Source: Citrobacter sp. Awk 4 (GTDB lineage Bacteria > Pseudomonadota > Gammaproteobacteria > Enterobacterales > Enterobacteriaceae). Taken from it: a DNA stretch of 64,000 nucleotides. Under the pieces are notes generated by a model. It searched no databases and was not told the origin of the DNA. It was given only the letters and a program-made list of their open reading frames with translations. Both the position numbers and the translations under genes were made by a program. Where the stretch lies: the NCBI RefSeq assembly GCF_028069725.1, contig NZ_JANEWG010000006.1, positions 1-64,000 of the forward strand. The letters are read 5' to 3'. Of this stretch, positions 1-8,794 are shown piece after piece; within the stretch, counting starts at the first letter, position 1, and the number at the start of each line of letters is the position of its first letter.

Positions 1-147
1 ATTTATCATTTACCAAACCAATTATCCATTTTCATTATCATTTAAAACAATATTTTAACACTTTATTTGTCAATTTTTGCAGCGCGTAATTTTGTGATTT
101 CGATCATCGGCATTTCTTTTGTCTGGCAAAAATCCTCACAGGTAGCG

Positions 148-169
148 TTTTGTGTTAATGGTCACAAAA
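148..169. promoter_or_regulatory. Probable CRP (cAMP receptor protein) site
   Basis: Perfect 7-base arms TTTTGTG and CACAAAA flank an 8-base centre. The core TGTGT-N6-TCACA fits the CRP consensus with one mismatch. The site is ~500 bases from the PTS operon, so it may serve a leftward gene outside the window. Confidence 0.5.
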
Positions 170-597
170 CAAGAAATCTCTCCGGATGAATGCTGCCCGC
201 GTTATTTCAAATATGCCGATTTATTACCCAGCCTTCCCCCGTTAATTACACGCAGAGAAGGCTGTTTTCACACTATCAACGAGTACATTATTGGCTAAAA
301 AACGCTGCACGGCATAATGCAGGCTTGCTGAGATAAGCACACCCCGTCCTCTGGCTTTTTTCTTTCATCACAAAACCACAAATGAGTGGGAATTCTGGCC
401 GAATTTCCGTTGTCCTTACGCCAATAAGGAGGCTGCCAGCGAGACACTATTCAGCATAATCACGCACTCTCAGTCCCCCAACTTCCCGCCACTGATACTT
501 TCAGCGTTCCCCGCTATGGTCTGAAATGGTTTTTCATTTTGTTCTCTTTTTTGACCGCCTTCTCATTTTTATTCTGGATTATGCTTAACAATCGCAC

Positions 598-617
598 TTG
601 TCCGGACATCCGGACAA
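598..617. promoter_or_regulatory. Palindromic operator in front of the mannose-type PTS operon
   Basis: Two perfect 9-base arms (TTGTCCGGA and TCCGGACAA) are separated by two bases. The site lies 30 bases upstream of the first ATG (648), before the ribosome binding site GGAGA at 636-640. The position suits a repressor blocking transcription. The GntR-family protein encoded in the operon (3144-3857) is the obvious candidate binder, but that pairing is inferred. Confidence 0.55.
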
Positions 618-647
618 ATAGCCACCCAACGGTCTGGAGAATAAACC

Positions 648-1118
648 ATGGTGAATATCGTGCACACCCGCTTAGATGACCGCTACATTCACGGTCAGGT
701 TGCGACAGGATGGATTCCGCATACACAGTCAAATCTGGTTGTTATCTGCAATGACGCAATAGCTGAAGATGAAATGAGAAAACAGTTGATATCTATTGCT
801 GCGCCAGAGGGGGTTGGGGTTCGCTATTTTTCAGTCCAGAAAACGATCGATATCATTCACCAGGCATCGCAGAAACAACACATTCTGCTGTTGGCTGACA
901 ATCCACTGGATGCGTTAAAGCTTGTTGAAAATGGTGTGCCGATCAAAGAGATCAACCTGGGGAATCGCGCCTGGTCCGCTGAGCACGACATTAAAGTTTA
1001 CAAGTCCTATTACGTAAGCCCTGAAGAAAAAGCGGCCCTGGACACGTTAGCCAGCAAGGGAATTAATGTGTATTACGCTTTGACGCCTAATGACAGCAAA
1101 CAAGCCTATAAAGGGTAA
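648..1118 (+). CDS. PTS system mannose/fructose/sorbose-family IIB component
   Basis: A 156-residue cytoplasmic phosphotransfer subunit. The N-terminus carries the family motif around the phospho-accepting histidine, DDRYIHGQ, with His15 as the probable phosphorylated residue. It would take phosphate from the IIA protein (2717-3154) and pass it to the sugar bound by the IIC-IID membrane pair. ATG 648 follows GGAGA at good spacing and comes just after the operator palindrome, so this is the first gene of a six-gene operon. The IIC gene starts five bases after its stop. It resembles the AgaB/AgaV/SorB type. The sugar cannot be read from the sequence. Confidence 0.9.
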   Translation: MVNIVHTRLDDRYIHGQVATGWIPHTQSNLVVICNDAIAEDEMRKQLISIAAPEGVGVRYFSVQKTIDIIHQASQKQHILLLADNPLDALKLVENGVPIKEINLGNRAWSAEHDIKVYKSYYVSPEEKAALDTLASKGINVYYALTPNDSKQAYKG

Positions 1119-1123
1119 ATTTC

Positions 1124-1903
1124 ATGGAATTAACAACAGTTTTGCTCATTGCGCTTGTTGCCGCATTTACCGGGGCGGATTCGTTTGCTGAGCAGTTTCA
1201 AACCTATCGTCCAGTCGTTGTTGGCTTTTTGGTTGGTCTTGTACTGGGTGACGTCAAAACAGGTTTGATGGTCGGTGCGATTCTGGAGCTGGTTTTTCTG
1301 GGTCAGACCGCAGCATTTGGCGGCGCTCAGCCACCTAACATGGTGATAGGTACCGTTATCGGCGTCACGTTCACTATTGTGAGTGGACTCGATCCAAAGG
1401 TTTCTGTTGCTCTGGCGGTGCCATTCGCCATCCTGATGCAGGCGATCATGACCGCGTTTTGTACTTTCCTTGCGGTGTACATGCATAAAAACGATCGCTA
1501 TATCGAAACCATGAATTTCTCTGGTTTTGCCCGAACTCAATGGACGGGTCTTAGCCTCGCCTTCATCTTGTACTTTGTTGTCGCTTTTATTCCGATTTAC
1601 TTTGGCGCCGAACAAGCCTCCGGTTTCATCAAATCGTTACCTGAGTTTGTCATCCACGGTCTGGGCGTCGCTGGCGGGATCTTACCTGCCGTTGGTTTCG
1701 CAATGCTGCTTAAAATGATGTGGCAACGCCAGCATATCCTGTTCCTGATTGCAGGTTTCGCCGCAGTGAGTTACCTGAAGATGCCGATCCTCGCGCTGGC
1801 GATCTTTGGGGGTTGTTTCGCCGCTTACGATTTCTTTTCTAATCAATATCGTCAGCAGACTATGCCTAAAACGACACCAGAAACTGAAGAAGAAGGGATC
1901 TAA
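1124..1903 (+). CDS. PTS system mannose-family IIC component (membrane channel)
   Basis: A 259-residue, very hydrophobic protein with the typical ManY/AgaC/SorA start: a short N-terminus, the segment GADSFAEQFQTYRP, then GLVLGDVKTGLMVGAILELVFLG. Several membrane helices follow, and the C-terminus is hydrophilic and Glu-rich. With IID it forms the inner-membrane sugar translocator of a PTS. It sits five bases after IIB and one base before the IID start codon, which implies co-translation. No frameshift or truncation is seen. Confidence 0.9.
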   Translation: MELTTVLLIALVAAFTGADSFAEQFQTYRPVVVGFLVGLVLGDVKTGLMVGAILELVFLGQTAAFGGAQPPNMVIGTVIGVTFTIVSGLDPKVSVALAVPFAILMQAIMTAFCTFLAVYMHKNDRYIETMNFSGFARTQWTGLSLAFILYFVVAFIPIYFGAEQASGFIKSLPEFVIHGLGVAGGILPAVGFAMLLKMMWQRQHILFLIAGFAAVSYLKMPILALAIFGGCFAAYDFFSNQYRQQTMPKTTPETEEEGI

Positions 1904-1904
1904 G

Positions 1905-2717
1905 ATGAGCGATTTTATCGACCAAACTGAAGCGCCTGAGTTAACCAAAGCAGACTTAAATAAGGTGTGCTGGCGCTCAATGTTATTGAATACCAGTTTC
2001 AACTACGAACGTATGCAGGCTGGTGGGGTGATTTACTCCATGCTACCTGCGCTGAAGAAGATCCATTCCAATCCTGACGATCTTAAAAAGTCGTTGAATT
2101 TGCACAGCGAGTTTTTCAACACCAACACCTTCGTGCCCACCTTTGCGTTTGGCCTGGCGTTGGCCGCCGAACGTAAGAAAGCAGCACCTGATGTTATCCG
2201 CAGCATTAAAATCAGCGCGATGGCGCCAATGGCGGGTTTAGGCGACTCGTTACTGTGGGCGACAGCGATTCCCATCATTGCCGGTATTGCCGCGAGTCTG
2301 GCAAGCCACGGTAACGTGTTCGCGCCGTTCTTTTATCTGATCAGTTTCTTCGTGATTCAGTTTTCGATCCGTTTTGGCCTGATGCACTTTGCCTACAAAA
2401 ATGGCACCAAGGCCTTTGCCAACATCAAAACGGTTTCCGCCCAGCTTTCACGTACCGCCACCATTCTTGGGATGACGGTGATAGGCGGCCTGATGGCCTC
2501 CTATATTTCAATATCGACACCCCTAACGCTCGATGCCGGTGACATGGTGGTTAAACTGCAAAGCGATCTGCTGGATGCCGTGATGCCTAACTTACTGCCT
2601 GCACTGGTCGCTATCACCGTCTTCTACGCGGTTAAGGTCAAAAAAGTCAAACCACTGGTCATGATTGGCGCCATCACTGCACTTTCAATCCTTGGCGCTG
2701 CAGTGGGGATTGTGTAA
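1905..2717 (+). CDS. PTS system mannose-family IID component
   Basis: A 270-residue partner of IIC. The family hallmark is visible near the N-terminus (WRSMLLNTSFNYERMQAGG), followed by a GLGDSLLWATAIPI segment and hydrophobic helices towards the C-terminus. IID proteins occur only in the mannose class of PTS and are required for transport. I chose ATG 1905 because it directly follows the IIC stop and gives the usual family N-terminus. An in-frame extension to 1806 would only read through the end of IIC. The stop codon overlaps the IIA start by one base. Confidence 0.9.
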   Translation: MSDFIDQTEAPELTKADLNKVCWRSMLLNTSFNYERMQAGGVIYSMLPALKKIHSNPDDLKKSLNLHSEFFNTNTFVPTFAFGLALAAERKKAAPDVIRSIKISAMAPMAGLGDSLLWATAIPIIAGIAASLASHGNVFAPFFYLISFFVIQFSIRFGLMHFAYKNGTKAFANIKTVSAQLSRTATILGMTVIGGLMASYISISTPLTLDAGDMVVKLQSDLLDAVMPNLLPALVAITVFYAVKVKKVKPLVMIGAITALSILGAAVGIV

Positions 2718-3154
2718 TGAACGTTGTCGTGATCATGAGTGGCCACGGAGAATTCTCTCAAGGGTTACAGAGTCTGATTAAAGGCGTATTGGGCGATGTC
2801 GACAATCTTTATGCCGTTCCCTATGCCTACGATATGTCTTCCGCTGTGTTCAGGGATCAACTGGAATGTCTGGTGACATCTCAGGAACCGAACTCTGCAT
2901 TTTTAGTCCTCACTGACATGAAGGGTGGTACCCCATTTAATAAGTCAGTAGAGTTAAAACTAATGGGTTATGACATTGAGGTTCTAACCGGTACAAATTT
3001 CAATATGGTGGTGGCCGCTGTTGAGGCCAGAAATGACGTCGATACCATGTCAGAGCTTGTTGAAATAGTGTTAGAGCAGGGGAAAGAATCAATATCTGCG
3101 TTTGTTATAGAAGATACGCAGATATCCTTTGAGGAAGAAGACGATGGAATCTAA
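2717..3154 (+). CDS. PTS system mannose-family IIA component
   Basis: A 145-residue soluble protein that accepts phosphate from HPr. The N-terminus (VIMSGHGEFSQGL) has the expected active-site His10, and the segment LTDMKGGTPFNKS matches the conserved core of EIIA-Man domains. In E. coli ManX the IIA and IIB domains are fused. Here they are separate genes at opposite ends of the transport cluster. The start overlaps the IID stop by one base, and the end overlaps the regulator gene by 11 bases, so translation of all these genes is probably coupled. Confidence 0.88.
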   Translation: MNVVVIMSGHGEFSQGLQSLIKGVLGDVDNLYAVPYAYDMSSAVFRDQLECLVTSQEPNSAFLVLTDMKGGTPFNKSVELKLMGYDIEVLTGTNFNMVVAAVEARNDVDTMSELVEIVLEQGKESISAFVIEDTQISFEEEDDGI

Positions 3155-3857
3155 GCATTTATTGCCGAAGTATCTGCAAATTTCTGAACTGATCTTAGAA
3201 GAGATTCGCGGCTTACAGGAAGGTGATAAATTAACTTCTGAATTGATGTTAAAAGAGAAATATCAATGCAGCCGCTCAACCATACGTAGTGCTATCGCCT
3301 ACCTGATTGAGCGTGGCTACCTCGTATCGAAACAGGGTATTGGTAATATTGTGACCATTCCGATGCTCCGCGAGGAAGTTGAGCCTGAATTAAGTTTTAC
3401 TCAGGATGTCGATAAAAAAGGGCTGAAACATAAAACCATTATTGAGAAGGTTAATTTTCTAAAGTCTGCGTTTGTCGCAAATATTTTTGGCGTTGCCGCA
3501 GATGAATGTTTTGCAGTCATATCCCGTCGTCGTTATGTCAACGACTCTCTGGCTGTTCTTGAAGATACTTATCTTCTGCAATCAACATTTAACTTACTTA
3601 ATATTGAACATGTTGAACAGGTTGGCCTGTACCGGGCTCTGGACGATATTGGTAAGAGTGGCGAAATGAGCATTAAAGAAAAGCTCACGCCCATTATTCT
3701 CAATGAAGAGCAGTGCAAAATTTTTGAGGTGAATGAACCCACTCCTATGATGAGCGTTATTCGCATCGGTTCAAATGAGAATGGCGTATTTGAATACACC
3801 GTCTCAATCACTGATTCAGGCATTCTTGAATTTACACGAAATATGAAAAGAGGTTAA
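3144..3857 (+). CDS. GntR-family (HutC/UTRA type) transcriptional regulator
   Basis: A 237-residue regulator. Residues ~8-75 form a GntR winged helix-turn-helix (start LPKYLQISELILEEI, recognition part CSRSTIRSAIAYLIERGYL, wing SKQGIGN). Residues ~90-235 resemble the UTRA ligand domain that senses sugar phosphates in NagR-like repressors. I chose ATG 3144, which lies inside the end of the IIA gene. The gene sits between transporter and enzyme genes, so it is co-transcribed with its presumed targets. The palindrome at 598-617 is a plausible operator. The inducer is probably the phosphorylated transport product, which is inference from the family. Confidence 0.85.
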   Translation: MESKHLLPKYLQISELILEEIRGLQEGDKLTSELMLKEKYQCSRSTIRSAIAYLIERGYLVSKQGIGNIVTIPMLREEVEPELSFTQDVDKKGLKHKTIIEKVNFLKSAFVANIFGVAADECFAVISRRRYVNDSLAVLEDTYLLQSTFNLLNIEHVEQVGLYRALDDIGKSGEMSIKEKLTPIILNEEQCKIFEVNEPTPMMSVIRIGSNENGVFEYTVSITDSGILEFTRNMKRG

Positions 3858-3860
3858 CTG

Positions 3861-4556
3861 ATGCAATTGGTTAAATTGACGACCCAGGAAGATGTTGCGG
3901 CCCATGTGGCGCAACAAATTGCCGACACTATAGCGAATAAAGAAGACGCTTCATTTATTCTTGCTTCAGGTGGAACACCGACTAAAGCATTTGATATGGT
4001 GCCGTCAATGCTGTCCAGTCCTGCCAACAACGCCAAAATCATTAAGTTAGATGAATGGGTGGGTCTGAGTAAAACGGATAAAGACTCATGTGAGCATTAT
4101 TTAATTGAACATGTTGTTAAGCCATGGGGAATTCAACCAGAAAACTACATCGCGTTCGATGGCGGTCAATTACCAGAAACCGAAGTTGAACGTATTCAGG
4201 ATGTGATGGACACCATAAAGAATCCTGACCTGTGCATTATTGGTCTGGGTATGAATGGGCATATCGGTTTTATCGAGCCTAATGAAGGTTTGCCGGTGAA
4301 CGTCAGTAAAGTTACGCTGCACTCGGCTTCAAAAGCGCATCCGATGGTATCCGGTAAGAATAATATTGAATTTGGTATATCGTTAGGATTACAGGAAATT
4401 ATGTCAGCCAAAAAAGTCATTTTGATGGTGACTGGCGAGCATAAAAAGGAGATCTTTGGCAAGTTGCTCAAAAGTAACGTGACGACGTCCCTACCCGCTT
4501 CGCTGGTAAAAATACATCCTAATGCTGAAATAGTGTATTCCGAAGATGTAATTTGA
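3861..4556 (+). CDS. AgaI/NagB-family sugar-phosphate deaminase or isomerase
   Basis: A 231-residue member of the glucosamine-6-phosphate deaminase fold. Visible motifs are ASGGTPTKAF (phosphate loop, residues 35-44), LDEW (63-66) and IGLGMNGHIGFIEPNEG (127-143). Where NagB has the catalytic Asp141, this protein has Asn132, while His134 and Glu139 match NagB His143 and Glu148. AgaI of the E. coli galactosamine cluster also has Asn at this place, so AgaI is the better comparison. It starts three bases after the regulator and ends the operon. It probably deaminates or isomerises the sugar phosphate delivered by the PTS. The substrate is unknown, and no kinase, aldolase or deacetylase gene accompanies it. 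Confidence 0.8.
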   Translation: MQLVKLTTQEDVAAHVAQQIADTIANKEDASFILASGGTPTKAFDMVPSMLSSPANNAKIIKLDEWVGLSKTDKDSCEHYLIEHVVKPWGIQPENYIAFDGGQLPETEVERIQDVMDTIKNPDLCIIGLGMNGHIGFIEPNEGLPVNVSKVTLHSASKAHPMVSGKNNIEFGISLGLQEIMSAKKVILMVTGEHKKEIFGKLLKSNVTTSLPASLVKIHPNAEIVYSEDVI

Positions 4557-4570
4557 TTTCAACGCCTCTG

Positions 4571-4811
4571 GTTGTATAGCGTCGTGGACAGTCATTTATA
4601 CTTAGCAAAAAACCGTCAAAGCGGTAACACCGTTAGCTTAAGAACGAGATACCCGGGGCGACCACCGGGTTTGGCGTCCCTCCGGGAACCAAATCCCGGT
4701 GTTTCCCCTCATTCATTGGCTTAAGTTAACGGTGTTAGCCGAAGCTAAGAGGTGAAGCTGACCGATAAGCCGCTTTCTTTTGGGTATAGCGTCGTGGACA
4801 GTCATTTATCT
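4571..4811. repeat. Diverged copies of the rnpB 3' end and downstream region
   Basis: The word GTATAGCGTCGTGGACAGTC with following TTTAT occurs at 4574-4599 and again at 4784-4809. Its core GTCGTGGACAGTCATT also forms part of rnpB near 4889-4904. The segment AGGTGAAGCTGACCGATAAGCCG at 4749-4771 repeats the rnpB 3' end (4860-4882) with one change. E. coli rnpB is likewise followed by tandem repeats of its 3' part, so these are homologous decayed copies. The leftmost copy is separated from the next by the palindromic element at 4614-4745. Confidence 0.8.
4614..4745. repeat. Nested palindromic element between the PTS operon and rnpB
   Basis: Outer arms of 17 bases (AACACCGTTAGCTTAAG at 4626-4642 and its complement at 4720-4736) match except at one position, and pairing extends a few bases outward. 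Inside them a second hairpin pairs 4664-4674 with 4689-4700 (ACCGGGTTTGG against CCAAATCCCGGT, one bulge), and its loop holds TCCC-TCC-GGGA. The stretch could be transcribed as a strongly folded RNA from either side or be a small palindromic mobile repeat. I do not recognise a named family. Confidence 0.6.
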
Positions 4812-4827
4812 TCCCTGCCCTACAAAA

Positions 4828-4851
4828 GCAAAAACCCCGCCGAAGCGGGGT
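4828..4851 (-). terminator. rnpB terminator
   Basis: On the minus strand CCCCGC-TTCG-GCGGGG is followed directly by a run of T. It lies ~10 bases past the rnpB 3' end, as in E. coli. Confidence 0.9.
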
Positions 4852-4859
4852 TCTTTAAG

Positions 4860-5240
<381 letters not shown>

Positions 5241-5248
5241 GGCGCGAA

Positions 5249-5276
5249 GTATAGAGGGTTTGCACGCCCTTGTCAC
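5249..5276 (-). promoter_or_regulatory. rnpB: rnpB promoter
   Basis: Minus-strand -10 TATACT (5249-5254) and -35 GTGACA (5271-5276) are 16 bases apart, with the G+C-rich discriminator GCGCGCC-like sequence before the RNA start. The -35 overlaps the TGA stop of the garK remnant. Confidence 0.75.
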
Positions 5277-5386
5277 CCCGCACTGTGCATCCCGACGGCC
5301 AGCGTGGCCGCAATATTGCGCGAGGCACGATAAATATTGTCAAATTCGCCCCGGAAGGTCTCTTCCAGCGTTTCAATCCGGGTCAG
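5273..5386 (-). pseudogene. garK: garK remnant: last 37 codons of glycerate 2-kinase
   Basis: The minus strand translates to a 37-residue stretch, [20 protein letters not shown] followed by ASRNIAATLAVGMHSAG and TGA. I recognise this as the C-terminus of E. coli GarK (about 381 residues), with roughly 28 of 37 positions identical by memory. The rest of the gene is gone. Homology stops at ~5386, where the opposite-strand garD fragment begins. In E. coli garK lies directly upstream of rnpB in the same orientation, so the position is ancestral. The stop codon overlaps the rnpB -35 box, which may explain why this bit was kept. Confidence 0.85.
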
Positions 5387-5391
5387 GCAAC

Positions 5392-5849
5392 AAAAAGGCG
5401 GTCTGGCGAATGTGGTGGAAACAGCGCTCGGATCTATCGCAAAGTCCGGTAAAAGCGCCATTGTGGAAGTTCTCTCTCCGGGCCAGCGACCGAGCAAACG
5501 CGGTCTGATTTATGCCGCCACGCCCGTCAGCGATTTTGTTTGTGGCACACAGCAAGTGGCTTCAGGTATTACCGTCCAGGTCTTTACCACCGGGCGTGGA
5601 ACACCGTACGGTTTGATGGCGGTGCCGGTGATTAAGATGGCGACCCGTACAGAGCTGGCGAACCGCTGGTTCGACTTAATGGACATCAATGCGGGTACGA
5701 TCGCGACGGGTGAAGAGACCATCGAAGAGGTAGGGCAGAAGCTGTTCGAGTTCATCCTTGAAGTCGCCAGTGGCCGCAAGAAAACGTTCTCGGATCAATA
5801 GGGGCTACATAACCAGCTGGCCGTATTTAACCCAGCGCCAGTGACCTGA
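5392..5849 (+). pseudogene. garD: garD remnant: C-terminal ~150 codons of galactarate dehydratase, with nonsense mutation
   Basis: From 5394 the frame reads [20 protein letters not shown], then ...[16 protein letters not shown]... and ...[20 protein letters not shown]..., which is the C-terminal ~29% of GarD (523 residues in E. coli). At 5799-5801 a TAG replaces the expected TGG (Trp) of SDQWGLHNQ. The remaining 15 codons GLHNQLAVFNPAPVT stay in frame to the original TGA at 5847-5849. There is no start codon or ribosome site of its own. The catalytic N-terminal part is absent, so this is a dead fragment. Confidence 0.92.
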
Positions 5850-5870
5850 TAGTGTGATCAAATTCTCGAA

Positions 5871-5898
5871 GAGCATGCCAAAAGCATGCTCTTTTTTT
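5871..5898 (+). terminator. Terminator left from garD
   Basis: The hairpin GAGCATGC-CAAAA-GCATGCTC is followed by seven T. It lies 22 bases after the ancestral garD stop and now shields the gat promoter region. Confidence 0.85.
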
Positions 5899-5926
5899 GC
5901 ATGTAACTTTCAAAAACCTCCCATAA

Positions 5927-6881
<955 letters not shown>

Positions 6882-7014
6882 CAATTTGATTGTTATGAAT
6901 TTTATTGGGACTGGCAAAGATTTGTTTTTGTAGCTGGATCACGAAAGAGATTTTTACCCTTTGCCTTAACACCCAAAATATTATGAAGATAAACAAAAGA
7001 TATCGGAGATAGAA

Positions 7015-8286
7015 GTGAAAGAGATAATCTCTCGTCATAAAACAGGTGAGCATTTGGGTATTTGCTCAGTCTGTTCAGCTCATCCGTTAGTTATTGAATC
7101 CGCATTACGCTTTGATCTGAATACAGAGAATAAAGTGCTGATTGAAGCTACTTCCAATCAGGTGAACCAGTTTGGTGGTTATACCGGATTGAAGCCCTCC
7201 GATTTTCGCAATTTTGTTTATAACATTGCGCAAGAAGTTGGCTTCCCACGTGAGCGTTTGATTCTTGGCGGAGACCACCTGGGGCCAAACTGCTGGCAGA
7301 ATGAGCCTGCAGCAAAAGCAATGGAGAAATCCATTGAACTCATCAAAAGCTATGTATCAGCGGGTTTCAGTAAAATCCACCTCGATGCTTCGATGTCTTG
7401 TGCCGATGACCCTACCCCCCTTGACCCGATGACAGTTGCTCAACGTGCCGCTGTACTTTGCCAGGCGGCAGAATCAGTCGCAACTGATGAACAAAAGCGT
7501 CATTTGACATATGTCATTGGTACAGAAGTTCCAGTACCTGGAGGGGAAGCCAACACCATTGGAACGGTTCACGTCACACGTGAAGAAGATGCGGCTCGGA
7601 CGCTTGAAACACATCAGGCCGCATTCCGGGCATTAGACCTTGAAGAAGCATTAACTCGAGTAATTGCCATTGTCGTACAGCCTGGAGTCGAGTTCGACCA
7701 CACTCAGATTATTCATTATCAACCGCATGCAGCTAAAGCACTTTCTACGTGGATCAAAGATACGCCGATGGTGTACGAAGCGCATTCAACCGACTACCAA
7801 ACTCGCCAGTCATATCGTGCACTCGTACGCGATCACTATGCCATTCTGAAAGTGGGCCCAGCACTCACCTTCGCCCTACGTGAAGCCATTTTCGCCCTGG
7901 CACAGATGGAAAAAGAAATGATCCCTCCTGAACAACGTAGCCAGGTGTTGGAGGTGATAGATGAAGTCATGCTGAACGAACCTGGCTACTGGAAAAAATA
8001 TTATCGCCCAACCTGGAGCCAGGCGATGGTCGATATCCATTTCAGCTTGTCTGACCGAATTCGTTATTACTGGCCACATCCACGTATCCGTCAATGTGTA
8101 GAGAAACTGCTCACCAACCTGAGTAATGTCTCATTGCCGCTGGGATTGATTAGCCAGTTTATGCCTGTGCAGTTTGAGCGTCTGTCAGAAGGTACGCTCA
8201 GCGGCACTCCCCACAATCTGATTATCGACAAAATCCAGGACGTTCTGCGTGCCTATCGTTTTGGTTGTACGCAAGAAATCGCCTGA
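7015..8286 (+). CDS. gatZ: Tagatose-bisphosphate aldolase non-catalytic subunit
   Basis: A 423-residue protein with the E. coli GatZ signature segments: [14 protein letters not shown] at the N-terminus, [36 protein letters not shown], and [12 protein letters not shown]. It stabilises and activates GatY. The start is GTG (7015), which gives the normal MKxxISRHKxGEH N-terminus. The 133-base gap after gatY holds no clear terminator, so the genes are probably co-transcribed. Confidence 0.93.
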   Translation: MKEIISRHKTGEHLGICSVCSAHPLVIESALRFDLNTENKVLIEATSNQVNQFGGYTGLKPSDFRNFVYNIAQEVGFPRERLILGGDHLGPNCWQNEPAAKAMEKSIELIKSYVSAGFSKIHLDASMSCADDPTPLDPMTVAQRAAVLCQAAESVATDEQKRHLTYVIGTEVPVPGGEANTIGTVHVTREEDAARTLETHQAAFRALDLEEALTRVIAIVVQPGVEFDHTQIIHYQPHAAKALSTWIKDTPMVYEAHSTDYQTRQSYRALVRDHYAILKVGPALTFALREAIFALAQMEKEMIPPEQRSQVLEVIDEVMLNEPGYWKKYYRPTWSQAMVDIHFSLSDRIRYYWPHPRIRQCVEKLLTNLSNVSLPLGLISQFMPVQFERLSEGTLSGTPHNLIIDKIQDVLRAYRFGCTQEIA

Positions 8287-8300
8287 TATTCGGAGAGTAT

Positions 8301-8765
8301 ATGAGCCAATTATTTGTCCGAACCGGAATTGACTTCAACTCGTGCCAGCATGCGTTGGCCCACATTGGAGAAGAAATGATGGCCAACGGAGTCGTGCATG
8401 AAAGCTACCCACAGGCATTGATAGAACGCGAAGCCACATTCCCTACAGGTATTGCACTAGAAAACCATGCCGTAGCTATCCCACACTGCGAAGCGATCCA
8501 TGCGAAATCACCCGCTATATACCTGATTCGACCTAACAATCCGGTCATGTTTCAACAAGCGGATGATGAAAAGGAGATCGCTGTTTCTTTAATTATTGCC
8601 CTCATTGTTGAGAACCCGACGGCGCAACTGAAGCTTCTGCGTCGTCTGTTTAGTGAGCTACAAAACCCGAACACCATTGAAGCATTGCTGAATGCGCCCG
8701 ATGCGGAACTGGCAATGCTTTTTCGGGAAAGAATCCTTGAGTCTGAGCCCTGCGCACAGGTTTGA
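8301..8765 (+). CDS. gatA: Galactitol-specific PTS enzyme IIA
   Basis: A 154-residue EIIA of the fructose-like fold. Active-site His62 lies in NHAVAIPHCE, at the same position as in E. coli GatA. It receives phosphate from HPr and passes it to GatB. I chose ATG 8301 because it follows a GGAGAG ribosome site and yields the family N-terminus. The frame is open further upstream only inside the end of gatZ. Confidence 0.94.
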   Translation: MSQLFVRTGIDFNSCQHALAHIGEEMMANGVVHESYPQALIEREATFPTGIALENHAVAIPHCEAIHAKSPAIYLIRPNNPVMFQQADDEKEIAVSLIIALIVENPTAQLKLLRRLFSELQNPNTIEALLNAPDAELAMLFRERILESEPCAQV

Positions 8766-8794
8766 TAACAAACTGATAATAAAAGGAATAGCCT

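Larger units (their letters stand above)
1..647. other. Non-coding region upstream of the PTS operon
   Basis: No convincing gene is visible in these 647 bases on either strand. The first ~100 bases are very AT-rich. A CRP-like inverted repeat lies at 148-169, and a weaker CRP-like match (TGTGA, 6 bases, TCATC) at 93-108. The last 50 bases hold the operator palindrome and the ribosome binding site of the first PTS gene. In E. coli the tdc operon starts to the left of rnpB and runs leftwards, so part of this stretch may be the control region of a gene beyond the window edge. That is inference only. Confidence 0.5.

Noticed and set aside
284-345. Possible sigma-54 promoter (GG...GC words near 308-330)
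   Set aside because: The GG and GC elements are 16 bases apart instead of 12, and no sigma-54 activator gene lies in the operon.
5337-5801. Intact 154-codon protein from a TTG start in the garD remnant
   Set aside because: The first ~18 codons come from the opposite strand of garK, and no ribosome site or complete domain exists. It is a pseudogene.
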